NCBI RefSeq assembly: GCF_052119585.1
Contig: NZ_JBGQOJ010000016.1
Location: 1 to 64,000, forward strand
DNA: 64,000 nt
Reading direction: 5' to 3'
From: JBGQOJ01 sp052119585
Lineage (GTDB): Bacteria > Pseudomonadota > Alphaproteobacteria > Rhodobacterales > Rhodobacteraceae
Part shown: one piece after another, positions 51,940 through 61,377 of the stretch
Numbering within the stretch: the first letter of the stretch is position 1
Layout of the letters: the number at the start of each line of letters is the position of its first letter
Notes under the pieces: model-generated
Database searches by the model: none
The model's input: only the letters and a program-made list of their open reading frames with translations
What the model was told of the DNA's origin: nothing
Position numbers and translations under genes: made by a program

Positions 51940-52974
51940 TTACATCAGCCGGTTTACCGCCCATCGCGCCGCATCAGCGACAGTTTCGTCCGCATCATCG
52001 CAAAGGGCAACCGCAACTCTGCGCAAATCCGCGTCACCGGAATTGCCAATGGCATACAGCACATTGCGCACAAAACGGTCCCGCCCGATCCGCTTGATCG
52101 GGCTGCCGGAAAACAACGCCCGAAACCCCGCGTCGTCCAGCATGGCCAGATCCGCCAGCCTTGGCGCCCGCAAATCATCCCTTGCGGCATATTTCACCTC
52201 GCGGGCCTCCATGGCGAACTTGTTCCAAGGGCAGGCCGCAAGACAATCGTCGCACCCATAAATCCGATTCCCCATCATCGGCCGCAAGGCAACGTCGACA
52301 GGCCCCTTATGCTCAATCGTCAGATAGGAAATGCAGCGCCGCGCATCCAGCTGGAACGGCGCCGGAAACGCCCCTGTCGGACAGATATCCAAACAGGCGG
52401 TGCAACTGCCGCAATGCTCTTCCTCTGGCGCGTCGACGGGCAGATCAAGCGTGGTAAAAATAGCGCCCAAAAAGAACCAGTTGCCCAGATCACGGGACAA
52501 AAGATTGGTGTGCTTACCCTGCCATCCCAGCCCTGCGGCCTGTCCCAGCGGTTTCTCCATCACGGGGGCGGTATCGACAAAAACTTTGATCTCGGCATCT
52601 TTGACCTGTTCGATCAACCAGCGCCCCACGCGCTTCAGCCGCTTCTTGACCACATCGTGATAATCGCGGTTTTGGGCATAAACAGAGACTGCCGCGCGGT
52701 CCCTCAGCGCCAGAATATCGAACGGATCATGCTCTGGCGTATAGGGTTCCGCCAGCATGATCACCGACCGGGCACCGGGCCATAGCGACGCGGGATCGCC
52801 CCGCCATTCCATGCGGTCGGCCATCCAGCCCATTTGCCCGTGACGCCCCTGTTCGACAAACGCCGCCAATCGCGACGGGGCCAGCGGAATGGAATCCGGT
52901 CTGCAAATCCCGATCTTTGCGAACCCTTCGGTCAGGGCAAATTGCGATAGCCGCGCCTTTAGCTCTGCGCTCAA
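51940..52974 (-). CDS. queG: Epoxyqueuosine reductase
   Basis: A 344-residue cobalamin-dependent Fe-S enzyme performing the last step of queuosine synthesis, reducing epoxyqueuosine in tRNA. Two 4Fe-4S motifs are visible: CGSCTACLDICPTGAF (about 192-207) and CDDCLAACPWNKFA (about 239-252). N-terminal features are GFAKIGICRPD and a GWMADRME segment. A HEAT-like region fills the C terminus. Its start overlaps the GST gene stop by 4 nt. The presence of this enzyme implies queuosine modification in the host. Confidence 0.95.
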   Translation of the reverse strand: MSAELKARLSQFALTEGFAKIGICRPDSIPLAPSRLAAFVEQGRHGQMGWMADRMEWRGDPASLWPGARSVIMLAEPYTPEHDPFDILALRDRAAVSVYAQNRDYHDVVKKRLKRVGRWLIEQVKDAEIKVFVDTAPVMEKPLGQAAGLGWQGKHTNLLSRDLGNWFFLGAIFTTLDLPVDAPEEEHCGSCTACLDICPTGAFPAPFQLDARRCISYLTIEHKGPVDVALRPMMGNRIYGCDDCLAACPWNKFAMEAREVKYAARDDLRAPRLADLAMLDDAGFRALFSGSPIKRIGRDRFVRNVLYAIGNSGDADLRRVAVALCDDADETVADAARWAVNRLM

Positions 52975-53636
52975 AAATCAAGGTCCGCGTAATGAGCCGG
53001 CGGGGGAAAACCAGAGACCTGATCGGCCAGAATCGACCGGAACGCAGGCCGGGATTTGATCTTTGCGTACCAGTCCTTTACCGTAGCATTGCGATTCCAG
53101 TCCACATCAGAAATGTAGTCAAGACAGGACAGATGCGCCGCTGCCGCGAAATCGGCAAGCGTCATCATATCGCCCGCCAACCAGCGCCGCTGGTCCAGAA
53201 TCCAGCCCATGTAATCAAGATGATATTTGATCGCCTTTGCGCCCATCTTGATGTTCTTCGAGTCAGGATACCCCTGCCCCATCATCTTTTTGTTCACGCG
53301 TTCATACAGCAGCTTTGACGTGACTTCGTGATGGAACTTGTCATCGAACCACGCCACGATCCGGCGCATCTCATAGCGTTCTTGAATACCGCGCGGCATC
53401 AGGGTCGGCGATGGATTGGCCTCTTCCAGATACTCGCAAATCGCGGTGCTTTCCGACATCATCTTGCCGTCCAGCTTAAGCACAGGAACCTTGCCCGCCG
53501 GATTGCGGCGCATAAAATCAGGGTCAGCTTCCCAATATTTTTCTTCAACCAGCTCCACCTCGATCTTCTTCTCGGCCAGCGAAAGGCGGACCTTGCGGCA
53601 AAAAGGCGATAGCGGAACGTGGAAAAGTCGATTCAT
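52971..53636 (-). CDS. Glutathione S-transferase family protein
   Basis: A 221-residue protein. The thioredoxin-like N-terminal domain has the Cys motif LSPFCRKVRLSLAEKK, NPAGKVPVL (cis-Pro) and SESTAICEYLEE, which binds the gamma-glutamyl group. The helical C-terminal domain includes RRWLAGDMMTLADFAAAAHLS. The substrate is unknown; the SPFC active site is typical of Beta/Omega-like bacterial GSTs. It is 54 nt downstream of mtgA and overlaps queG by 4 nt. Confidence 0.9.
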   Translation of the reverse strand: MNRLFHVPLSPFCRKVRLSLAEKKIEVELVEEKYWEADPDFMRRNPAGKVPVLKLDGKMMSESTAICEYLEEANPSPTLMPRGIQERYEMRRIVAWFDDKFHHEVTSKLLYERVNKKMMGQGYPDSKNIKMGAKAIKYHLDYMGWILDQRRWLAGDMMTLADFAAAAHLSCLDYISDVDWNRNATVKDWYAKIKSRPAFRSILADQVSGFPPPAHYADLDF

Positions 53637-53691
53637 TTCATAACTGCTTTAGGAGGGTTCTGTCCTTACTAGCCGCGAACGCCTGCGGGTT

Positions 53692-54420
53692 TCAACTCTC
53701 GAAACACGCAGACCGCCCATCCGCGCGGATCGTGGCCGCACCATCCATGATCGACCCGGTGCGTTTGCGGATATAGGCGGTCGGTTTGCTGGCGGACCGG
53801 TCTTTAGGGTTTGGCAGAACGGCGGCAAGGCGCGCGGCCTGCAATGCGGTCAACTTATCGGGGCTGACATCGAAATAGTGATGCGCGGCGGCGTCTATGC
53901 CAAACACCCCTTCGTCAAACTCGGCGACGTTCAGATAAACCTCCAGAATCCGCCGTTTGGTCCAGACCGCTTCGACGGCGGGGGTCAGGATCGCCTCCAG
54001 CGCCTTGCGGGGCCAACTGCGCCCATGCCAAAGGTAGACGTTCTTGACCACCTGCTGCGACAAGGTCGAGGCGCCCCGTGCGGCGCCCTCGTCCAATGCC
54101 TTGCGGATCGCGGACATATCGAACCCCCAGTGCAGGCAAAAATTGGCATCCTCTGCCGCGACAACCGACCGGGGCACAAATTGCGACATCTCGGATATCG
54201 CGACCCAATCCTGCTCTATTCCGCCCAAACGGCGGCTTTCGGACAGCATGTAATAGGTGGTCGGCGGGTTCACCAGGCTGAACAGTACAACGAAGAACGC
54301 CATGAACGCCGCAATCCCAAAGCACCCGCGCAACACCCATCGCCGCACCCAGCGCATAGGGCTGATGCGGGATCGGGAGACCCCCTTGGAGGTCCGCTTT
54401 GATGTCTTTGCTTTTGCCAC
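53692..54420 (-). CDS. mtgA: Monofunctional biosynthetic peptidoglycan transglycosylase
   Basis: A 242-residue GT51 enzyme that polymerises lipid II into glycan strands. A Lys/Arg-rich cytoplasmic head and one membrane helix (about 31-50) precede the periplasmic catalytic domain. GT51 motifs are VAAEDANFCLHWGFD (catalytic Glu), GASTLSQQVVKN, WTKRRILEVYLNVAEFDEG and ARLAAVLPNP. The start is the GTG at 54420, with AAGGTG upstream; an in-frame ATG at 54552 would add a Cys/Arg-rich stretch not typical of the family. Confidence 0.93.
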   Translation of the reverse strand: MAKAKTSKRTSKGVSRSRISPMRWVRRWVLRGCFGIAAFMAFFVVLFSLVNPPTTYYMLSESRRLGGIEQDWVAISEMSQFVPRSVVAAEDANFCLHWGFDMSAIRKALDEGAARGASTLSQQVVKNVYLWHGRSWPRKALEAILTPAVEAVWTKRRILEVYLNVAEFDEGVFGIDAAAHHYFDVSPDKLTALQAARLAAVLPNPKDRSASKPTAYIRKRTGSIMDGAATIRADGRSACFES

Positions 54421-54575
54421 GCGACACCTTAGCCACGCCAGGCGGCAAAGGGTCAAGGCGACAAAGGCCGATCTGCCATGAAAGTCCCGATTCCGCCACG
54501 GATTGCGACGCATCATTGCAACCTTTGCCTTGCGGGTCGAACATTTTGCCAAATTAATGTCAGGAGGGCCCGGTC

Positions 54576-55097
54576 ATGCACATCAATGCCTTGCCAAAAT
54601 ACGACACCAGCATCAACACCACCGGTTGCTGTCCAAAATTCAATCCCGAAGGATGGGATGGGCAAGAACTTCGCTTTCGAAACAAGCTGTTCGTAAAGGC
54701 GGACACCCATAGCGCGTTTCACATCCCGCTTGATATGGGGCGGGTTTTCACGCGCGTGCAGCAGCATCTCGAAGAGGCGGGGGCCTATGACCCCGCTGAT
54801 TTCATTGTGCTTAGTCACGATCTAAATGCCTGGCACGCAGGTCACTATTTCTCAGCGTCCAAAGATATCCCCAACGAAGAGATGGTGCGGATATCCGGCG
54901 ATTTCATCACCAAGGTGTTCGAAGGCCCATACAAGGACGCCCCCGACTGGGAGGAAGCGATGAAACAGGAGGTGCGCAAGCGCTGCGAAGAGCCCGACGA
55001 CATCTTCTTTTTCTATACGACCTGCCCGCGATGCGCCAAGGTCTACGGGAAGAACTATGTCGTCGGGCTTGCTAAGGTGAAACCGCGGCAACCCTAA
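54576..55097 (+). CDS. Conserved hypothetical protein with paired cysteines
   Basis: A 173-residue protein. AGGAGG lies 8 nt before the ATG at 54576, giving strong support for expression. There are Cys residues in an N-terminal GCCPKF and a C-terminal CPRCAKVYGKNY, the latter a CxxC close to the end, and an acidic, Trp-containing middle (DAPDWEEAMKQEV). No domain was recognised with confidence. The cysteines could bind zinc or be redox-active. It is convergent with gltB, 19 nt away, with no visible terminator between them. Confidence 0.75.
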   Translation: MHINALPKYDTSINTTGCCPKFNPEGWDGQELRFRNKLFVKADTHSAFHIPLDMGRVFTRVQQHLEEAGAYDPADFIVLSHDLNAWHAGHYFSASKDIPNEEMVRISGDFITKVFEGPYKDAPDWEEAMKQEVRKRCEEPDDIFFFYTTCPRCAKVYGKNYVVGLAKVKPRQP

Positions 55098-55116
55098 GGT
55101 CGCCGCGATTCAGTGA

Positions 55117-58100
55117 CTATTCCGCCGGAATAGCCTGTTCTTCGATACTGAGCGGGTGAGGAATATGCACCAGCATTTCTTTCGGGCACACCTGAAGGAA
55201 GTTCGGCAGTTCCAGATCCCAATGGGTCAGGATTTCTGCTGCCTTCCGGCTTCCTGTCTCTGCTGCGTGACGCTCGATCAGCGTTTTCAGTTGGTTGGCC
55301 CAATAAGGAACAGACACACCGCAGGTGACCAAAGTCTCGAGGTTCATCATATCCTCGGCTTCGCCTTTGGGGTCGTAAAGATACGCCATACCACCCGTCA
55401 TGCCCGCGCCAAAGTTGGCCCCGATCGTGCCAAGGATCACGGCAACGCCGCCGGTCATATACTCGCACCCGTTCGATCCGCAGCCTTCGATCACGACCTT
55501 CGCACCAGAGTTGCGAACCGCGAACCGTTCCCCCGCGCGACCGGCGGCAAACAGATAGCCGTCGGTGGCGCCATAAAGCACGGTATTGCCAATGATCGTA
55601 TTCTCGGACGCCACCAGCGGCGAATGCATCGGCGGGCGCACGATGATCGTGCCGCCCGACAGGCCCTTGCCAACGTAGTCGTTCGCATCGCCCGACACTT
55701 CCAGCTTCAGGCCAGGGGCGGCAAAGGCCCCCAACGACTGGCCCGCGCTGCCTGTCAGTTTGACGGTCAGGTGGTCGGGTTGCAGGTTGTTCCGCATCCC
55801 AAAGTTCTGGACGATATGGCTGGAAACACGAGTGCCGATCGTCCGGTGCGTGTTGCGCACCGCATAGGACAACTGCATCTTCTCGCCATCGTTCAGGAAC
55901 CGCTGCGCATCCGCCACAATCTCTGCGTCCAGCGTGTCGGGCACAAAATTGCGGGGCTTCATACGGTCGTAAACAATCTTTTCCGCGCCATCGACGGTGA
56001 TCAACAGCGGGTTCAGGTCCAGATCATCCAGATGCGCCGATCCACGCGACACCTGCGTCAGCAGGTCGGCCCGACCGATGATATCGTCGATGGACCGTGC
56101 CCCGATGCTGGCAAGGATTTCGCGCACTTCCTGTGCGTAGAACGTGATCAGGTTGACCACCTTGTCTGCCGTGCCGGTGAACTTGTCACGCAGCGCAGGG
56201 TCTTGTGTGCAAACCCCCACGGGGCAGGTGTTCGACTGGCATTGACGCACCATGATGCAGCCCATCGCGATCAAGGCGGCGGTGCCGATGCCGTATTCCT
56301 CGGCCCCCATCATGGCCGCCATGACGATGTCACGCCCGGTGCGAAGCCCGCCATCGGTGCGCAAGGTCACACGCTCGCGCAGCTTGTTCATCGACAGAAC
56401 CTGATGCGCCTCGGTCAGACCCATTTCCCATGGCAGACCGGCGTATTTGATCGACGTCGCAGGGCTGGCACCAGTGCCGCCGTTGTGACCCGAAATCAGG
56501 ATGATATCGGCCTTGGCCTTGGCCACACCGGCGGCAATCGTGCCAACACCCGATTGACTGACCAGCTTTACCGTCACCTTGGCGCGCGGGTTGATCTGCT
56601 TGAGGTCGTAGATCAGCTGTGCCAGATCCTCGATCGAATAGATGTCATGGTGCGGAGGCGGTGAAATCAGCATCACACCCGGCGTCGCATGACGCAGGCG
56701 CGCGATCAGCTCTGTCACCTTCATGCCGGGCAACTGGCCACCCTCGCCGGGCTTGGCGCCCTGCGCCACCTTGATCTCCAGCTCTTCGCACTGGTTCAGG
56801 TATTCGGCTGTCACACCGAAGCGGCCAGAGGCCACCTGTTTGATCTTCGCGCTGGGGTTGTCGCCGTTCGGTTCGGGGTGGAAATGCGCCGGATCTTCGC
56901 CGCCCTCGCCAGAATCGGACTTGGCCCCGATCCGGTTCATCGCCACGTTCAGCGTCTTGTGCGCCTCTGGCGACAAGGCACCCAGCGACATGCCGGGCGT
57001 GATGAACCGCTTGCGGATAGAGGTGATGCTTTCCACCTCCTCGATCGGCACGGGGTTGCCCAGCGCCTTGATGTCCAACAGGTCGCGCAGGTGAATCGGC
57101 GGGTTCGCCCGCATCGCGGCCGAGAACCGCTTCCACATCTCGAACGATGCCGTGTTGCAGGCGGCCTGCAACATATGCATCGTCTGCGCCTCCCACGCGT
57201 GCTTTTCACCGGAACGGCGTGCCTTGTAGAAACCGCCGATCGGCAGAACGTCGGACCCGCCAAGGAAACCCTGCGCGTGGACTTGCTCCAGCTTGCGCTG
57301 GATGCCGTGCACGCCGATGCCGGAAATACGGCTGGTCATGCCGGGGAAGAATTCCGCTACCATGGCGCGGGACAGGCCCACCGCCTCGAAGTTCAGGCCA
57401 CCACGATAGCTGGAAATCACAGAGATCCCCATCTTCGCCATGATCTTCAACAGACCCTGATCAATCGCATAACGATATCGCGCGACCGCCTCGGACAATG
57501 TGCCGTCCAGCAGGCCGCGATCAATCCGGTCAGACAGCGAATCTTCGGCCAGATAGGCGTTGACCGTTGTCGCGCCACAACCGATCAGAACCGCAAAGTA
57601 ATGCGCGTCGATGCATTCCGCCGACCGGATGTTCATCGAACAGAACGTCCGCAGGCCCTTGCGGGTCAGCCACGAATGCACAGCCGAGGTTGCAAGGATC
57701 ATCGGCATCGCCACGCGGTCCGGCCCCTGATGCTGGTCGGTGAGAACAAGATGCCCGGCCCCCGAACGCACGGCATCCTCTGCCTCTGACCGGATACGGA
57801 TCAGCGCCTTTTGCAAGGCCCCATTGTCGTCGCCATGCGGAAAAGAACAGTCGATCTCGACCATCGGCGCGTTAAAGCATTTCGTCATTTCGATAAACTG
57901 CTCGTTGCCGATGAACGGGCTGTCCAGAACCAGAATTTCGGTCTGGCTGCTGTCTTCGTCCAACACGTTCTTCAGGTTTCCGAACCGCGTTTTCAGGCTC
58001 ATCACGCGGTATTCGCGCAAGCTGTCGATCGGTGGGTTGGTGACCTGGCTAAAGTTCTGGCGAAAGAAATGGCTCAGCGGGCGATACTTCTCGGACAAGA

Positions 58101-59655
58101 CCGCACTTGGCGTGTCATCCCCCATAGAGGCAAGCGCCTCTTTCGCGTCCTCTGCCATCGGCGCCAGAATCTGCTCCAGCTCTTCGATGCTGTATCCCGC
58201 CGCGATCTGGCGCTTGCGCAGTTCTGATCCGGTGAAGATCGGCAATTCCTTGACGCCCGACAGCGTTTCCTCAAGGTCGTTGATCTTGCCAACCCAGTCC
58301 CCGAAGGGCTGGCTGCCGGCAAGACGGTTCTTGATTTCAACGTCGTGATACAGCGTGCCTGTCTTCATATCGACGGCAATCATCTGCCCCGGTCCCAATG
58401 CACCCTTTTCCACAACGCGCGCCTCGTCCGTCGGCACCATGCCCGCCTCGGACCCGGCAATCAGCAGGCCGTCGCCCGAAACGACATAGCGCATCGGGCG
58501 CAGACCGTTGCGGTCCAGACCGGCGCATACCCAGCGGCCATCGGTCATCGCAAGCGCGGCAGGGCCGTCCCATGGCTCCATCACAGAGTTGCAGTAGGAA
58601 TACATGTCGCGCCACGCGTCGGGCAGTTCTTTCGCCTGCTTGGACCAGCTTTCCGGCACCAGCATCGTTTTTGCCATCGGCGCGGAACGCCCCGCCCGCA
58701 CCAGCACCTCGAACACCGCATCCAGTGCGCCGGAATCCGACGTGCCCTGCGGGATGATGGGCTTGATGTCCTCTGCCATGTCGCCGAACGTCGACGAGGC
58801 CATCCGAATTTCGTGGCTCTTCATCCAATTGACGTTGCCCTTCAGCGTATTGATCTCGCCATTGTGCGCCAGCATGCGGAATGGCTGTGCCAGCCACCAC
58901 TGAGGGAAGGTGTTCGTCGAATACCGCTGGTGATAGATCGCGAACGCGCTCTCGAACCGCTCGTCCATCAGGTCGGGGTAAAACACCGCAACCTGCTCGG
59001 CCAGCATCATGCCTTTGTAGATGATCGAACGGCACGACAGGCTGCACAGATACAGGCCCTGAATGCCGGACGCAGCCGCCGCTTTCTCGATACGGCGACG
59101 AATGACATACAGCTCGCGCTCGAATGTTTCCTCGTCCACACCCTTGGAATTCGAAATCAGGATCTGCTCGATCTCGGGGCGTGTCGCGTTGGCCTTCTCG
59201 CCAAGGCAATCGACGTTCACCGGAACGTGGCGCCAGCCATAGATGTAATAGCCCATGCGCAGCACTTCGGACTCGATAATCGTCCGGCACGTCTCCTGTG
59301 CACCAAAGTTGGTACGCGGCAGGAACACCTGACCCACTGCGATCATCTGGTCCATATGCGGTTCGTGACCGGTGCGGCGGATCTGATCGTAGAAAAACTT
59401 TACCGGAATTTGAACGTGAATACCCGCACCGTCGCCGGTCTTGCCGTCGGCGTCGACAGCGCCGCGGTGCCAGATCGCTTTCAGCGCTTCAATTCCGTTT
59501 TCGACAACCTTGCGTGTGGCGTTGCCATCCAGCGCGACAACCAGTCCGACACCGCAGGACGAATGCTCTTCCTCTTCGGAATACATCCCGTTCTCTGCCA
59601 GCCACTTGCGGTTGGCTTCCTCTTTCGCAACCCAGTTCTCGTCATAGATGGTCAT
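55117..59655 (-). CDS. gltB: Glutamate synthase (NADPH) large subunit
   Basis: A 1512-residue enzyme that transfers the glutamine amide to 2-oxoglutarate. A 33-residue propeptide precedes the nucleophile Cys34 in SSCGVGLVVAL of the glutaminase domain (to about 430). The central and FMN domains (about 470-1220) carry a 3Fe-4S motif in CIMVRQCQSNTCPVGVC. The C-terminal GXGXG domain includes GDANDYVGKGLSGG and GANFGAGMTGG. The ATG at 59655 is preferred: AAAGG is 8 nt upstream, while a GTG at 59664 leaves no spacing. gltD lies 123 nt upstream on the same strand. Confidence 0.97.
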   Translation of the reverse strand: MTIYDENWVAKEEANRKWLAENGMYSEEEEHSSCGVGLVVALDGNATRKVVENGIEALKAIWHRGAVDADGKTGDGAGIHVQIPVKFFYDQIRRTGHEPHMDQMIAVGQVFLPRTNFGAQETCRTIIESEVLRMGYYIYGWRHVPVNVDCLGEKANATRPEIEQILISNSKGVDEETFERELYVIRRRIEKAAAASGIQGLYLCSLSCRSIIYKGMMLAEQVAVFYPDLMDERFESAFAIYHQRYSTNTFPQWWLAQPFRMLAHNGEINTLKGNVNWMKSHEIRMASSTFGDMAEDIKPIIPQGTSDSGALDAVFEVLVRAGRSAPMAKTMLVPESWSKQAKELPDAWRDMYSYCNSVMEPWDGPAALAMTDGRWVCAGLDRNGLRPMRYVVSGDGLLIAGSEAGMVPTDEARVVEKGALGPGQMIAVDMKTGTLYHDVEIKNRLAGSQPFGDWVGKINDLEETLSGVKELPIFTGSELRKRQIAAGYSIEELEQILAPMAEDAKEALASMGDDTPSAVLSEKYRPLSHFFRQNFSQVTNPPIDSLREYRVMSLKTRFGNLKNVLDEDSSQTEILVLDSPFIGNEQFIEMTKCFNAPMVEIDCSFPHGDDNGALQKALIRIRSEAEDAVRSGAGHLVLTDQHQGPDRVAMPMILATSAVHSWLTRKGLRTFCSMNIRSAECIDAHYFAVLIGCGATTVNAYLAEDSLSDRIDRGLLDGTLSEAVARYRYAIDQGLLKIMAKMGISVISSYRGGLNFEAVGLSRAMVAEFFPGMTSRISGIGVHGIQRKLEQVHAQGFLGGSDVLPIGGFYKARRSGEKHAWEAQTMHMLQAACNTASFEMWKRFSAAMRANPPIHLRDLLDIKALGNPVPIEEVESITSIRKRFITPGMSLGALSPEAHKTLNVAMNRIGAKSDSGEGGEDPAHFHPEPNGDNPSAKIKQVASGRFGVTAEYLNQCEELEIKVAQGAKPGEGGQLPGMKVTELIARLRHATPGVMLISPPPHHDIYSIEDLAQLIYDLKQINPRAKVTVKLVSQSGVGTIAAGVAKAKADIILISGHNGGTGASPATSIKYAGLPWEMGLTEAHQVLSMNKLRERVTLRTDGGLRTGRDIVMAAMMGAEEYGIGTAALIAMGCIMVRQCQSNTCPVGVCTQDPALRDKFTGTADKVVNLITFYAQEVREILASIGARSIDDIIGRADLLTQVSRGSAHLDDLDLNPLLITVDGAEKIVYDRMKPRNFVPDTLDAEIVADAQRFLNDGEKMQLSYAVRNTHRTIGTRVSSHIVQNFGMRNNLQPDHLTVKLTGSAGQSLGAFAAPGLKLEVSGDANDYVGKGLSGGTIIVRPPMHSPLVASENTIIGNTVLYGATDGYLFAAGRAGERFAVRNSGAKVVIEGCGSNGCEYMTGGVAVILGTIGANFGAGMTGGMAYLYDPKGEAEDMMNLETLVTCGVSVPYWANQLKTLIERHAAETGSRKAAEILTHWDLELPNFLQVCPKEMLVHIPHPLSIEEQAIPAE

Positions 59656-59787
59656 GTCGGTCACCTTTCATTCATCTTGCAGGTCAGGGGCCTTGACCCA
59701 GTTCGCCTGCCGAAAGTTCCAATGCTCATTGGCGTCTGCATCGAATGCGCATGATCTGTGCATCCGATGTGCTCCGCCTGATTTTGC

Positions 59788-61221
59788 CTATTCCGCCGCC
59801 ACGCTCGCCGCTGCGTTCACATATTCCATGATCGCCTCTGCCGCTTCGCGCCCGTCCCGGATCGCCCAGACAACCAGCGATGCACCGCGCACGATATCCC
59901 CCGCCGCATAGACGCCGGGCAGGTTGGTTTCATGCGTTTTGAAATCGGCCTTGATCGTGCCCCAACGGGTCACTTCCAGTTCTGGCACCCCCCAAAGCGC
60001 GGGCAGGTCTTCCGGCTCGAATCCCAGCGCCTTGATGACCAGATCGGCCTTTTCGATATAATCGGCCCCTTCGATCAGTTCGGGCGCGCGGCGACCGGTG
60101 GCATCAGGCGCGCCCAAACGCATCTTTTGCACCATGACGCCTTCGACGCTGTCGCCGGTAAAGCCTTTTGGCGCGGTCAGCCAAACAAACTCCACGCCTT
60201 CTTCTTCGGCGTTTTGCACTTCTCGCAGTGATCCGGGCATGTTTTCGCGGTCACGGCGATACAGGCATTTGACCGAAGTCGCGCCCTGACGGATCGACGT
60301 GCGGACGCAATCCATCGCGGTATCGCCGCCGCCGATTACAACAACGCGCTTGCCGCGTGCGTCCAACTCTCCGTTGTCGAACTCTGGCACATCATCGCCA
60401 AAGGATTTTTTGTTGCTGGCCGTCAGAAAGTCGATGGCGCGCACAATGCCATCAGCACCCGCACCGGGCCCCTGCAAATCGCGCGTCTTGTAAACGCCGG
60501 TCGCAATCAGAACAGCGTCATGCTGCCCGCGGATCGCGTGAAAGCTCATGTCTTCGCCGACATTGCAGTTCAGCACAAACTGCACGCCACCCAGTTCCAG
60601 CTGCTGGATACGGGCCATAACAATGTCTTTTTCCAGTTTGAAACCGGGAATACCATAGGTCAACAGGCCGCCTGCGCGGTCATAACGGTCATACACCGTC
60701 ACCTGAAATCCCTGACGCCGCAGCATATCCGCGGCGGCAAGACCGCCGGGGCCCGCACCGATGATGCCGACGCTTTCAGCCCGCTCCGTACGCGGCTGGA
60801 TAGGTTTGACCCACCCGTTTTCCCACGCGGTGTCGGTGATGTATTTCTCGACCGCGCCGATCGTAACCGTGCCGTGGCCGGATTGTTCGATCACGCAGTT
60901 GCCTTCGCACAGGCGATCCTGCGGGCAGATGCGGCCACAAATCTCGGGGAATGTGTTGGTTGCCTGCGAAAGCTCGTAGGCCTCCTGCAACCGGCCTTCC
61001 GCCGTCAGGCGCAGCCAGTCGGGGATGTTGTTATGCAGCGGGCAATGCGTCTGGCAATAGGGCACACCACACTGGCTGCACCGCCCCGCCTGCTCTTCGG
61101 CCTTCGGGGTCGCATACTCTGCGTAAATCTCGTCGAAGTCCTTTGCCCGCAAATTGGGAGGACGCTTTTCAGGCATTTCTTTGCCCACGTTTACAAACTG
61201 AAGCATGCGTTGCTTGGCCAT
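59788..61221 (-). CDS. gltD: Glutamate synthase (NADPH) small subunit
   Basis: A 477-residue subunit that passes electrons from NADPH through FAD and 4Fe-4S clusters to GltB. N-terminal cluster motifs are CSQCGVPYCQTHCPLHNNIPDW and ICGRICPQDRLCEGNCVIE. The FAD site is GIIGAGPGGLAAADMLRRQG and the NADPH site VVIGGGDTAMDCVRTS. A C-terminal GVYAAGDIVRGASLVVWAI completes the FAD fold. GGGAGG lies 7 nt before the ATG. It precedes gltB, and the pair forms the main ammonia-assimilation route with glutamine synthetase. Confidence 0.96.
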   Translation of the reverse strand: MAKQRMLQFVNVGKEMPEKRPPNLRAKDFDEIYAEYATPKAEEQAGRCSQCGVPYCQTHCPLHNNIPDWLRLTAEGRLQEAYELSQATNTFPEICGRICPQDRLCEGNCVIEQSGHGTVTIGAVEKYITDTAWENGWVKPIQPRTERAESVGIIGAGPGGLAAADMLRRQGFQVTVYDRYDRAGGLLTYGIPGFKLEKDIVMARIQQLELGGVQFVLNCNVGEDMSFHAIRGQHDAVLIATGVYKTRDLQGPGAGADGIVRAIDFLTASNKKSFGDDVPEFDNGELDARGKRVVVIGGGDTAMDCVRTSIRQGATSVKCLYRRDRENMPGSLREVQNAEEEGVEFVWLTAPKGFTGDSVEGVMVQKMRLGAPDATGRRAPELIEGADYIEKADLVIKALGFEPEDLPALWGVPELEVTRWGTIKADFKTHETNLPGVYAAGDIVRGASLVVWAIRDGREAAEAIMEYVNAAASVAAE

Positions 61222-61338
61222 GGTCGAACCTCCCGAATTTTGCAGGTTCGATTGTTTACGTTGGGGTTGCGGAAAAGAAAAGGCAGCAAGGCTGACCTAT
61301 TATTCGATTACGTAAGACTTTTTGACCTTGTTTCGAAA

Positions 61339-61355
61339 ATAATTCGCGAAATTAT
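61339..61355. promoter_or_regulatory. Palindrome upstream of gltD
   Basis: ATAATT and AATTAT are perfect arms separated by 5 nt, and the inner TTCGCGAA (61343-61350) is itself a perfect 8-bp palindrome. It lies about 118 nt upstream of gltD and 23 nt past the uppP stop, in an AT-rich pocket, and could be a regulator site for gltDB. Confidence 0.35.
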
Positions 61356-61377
61356 GACAGCACAACTTACCTATCAT

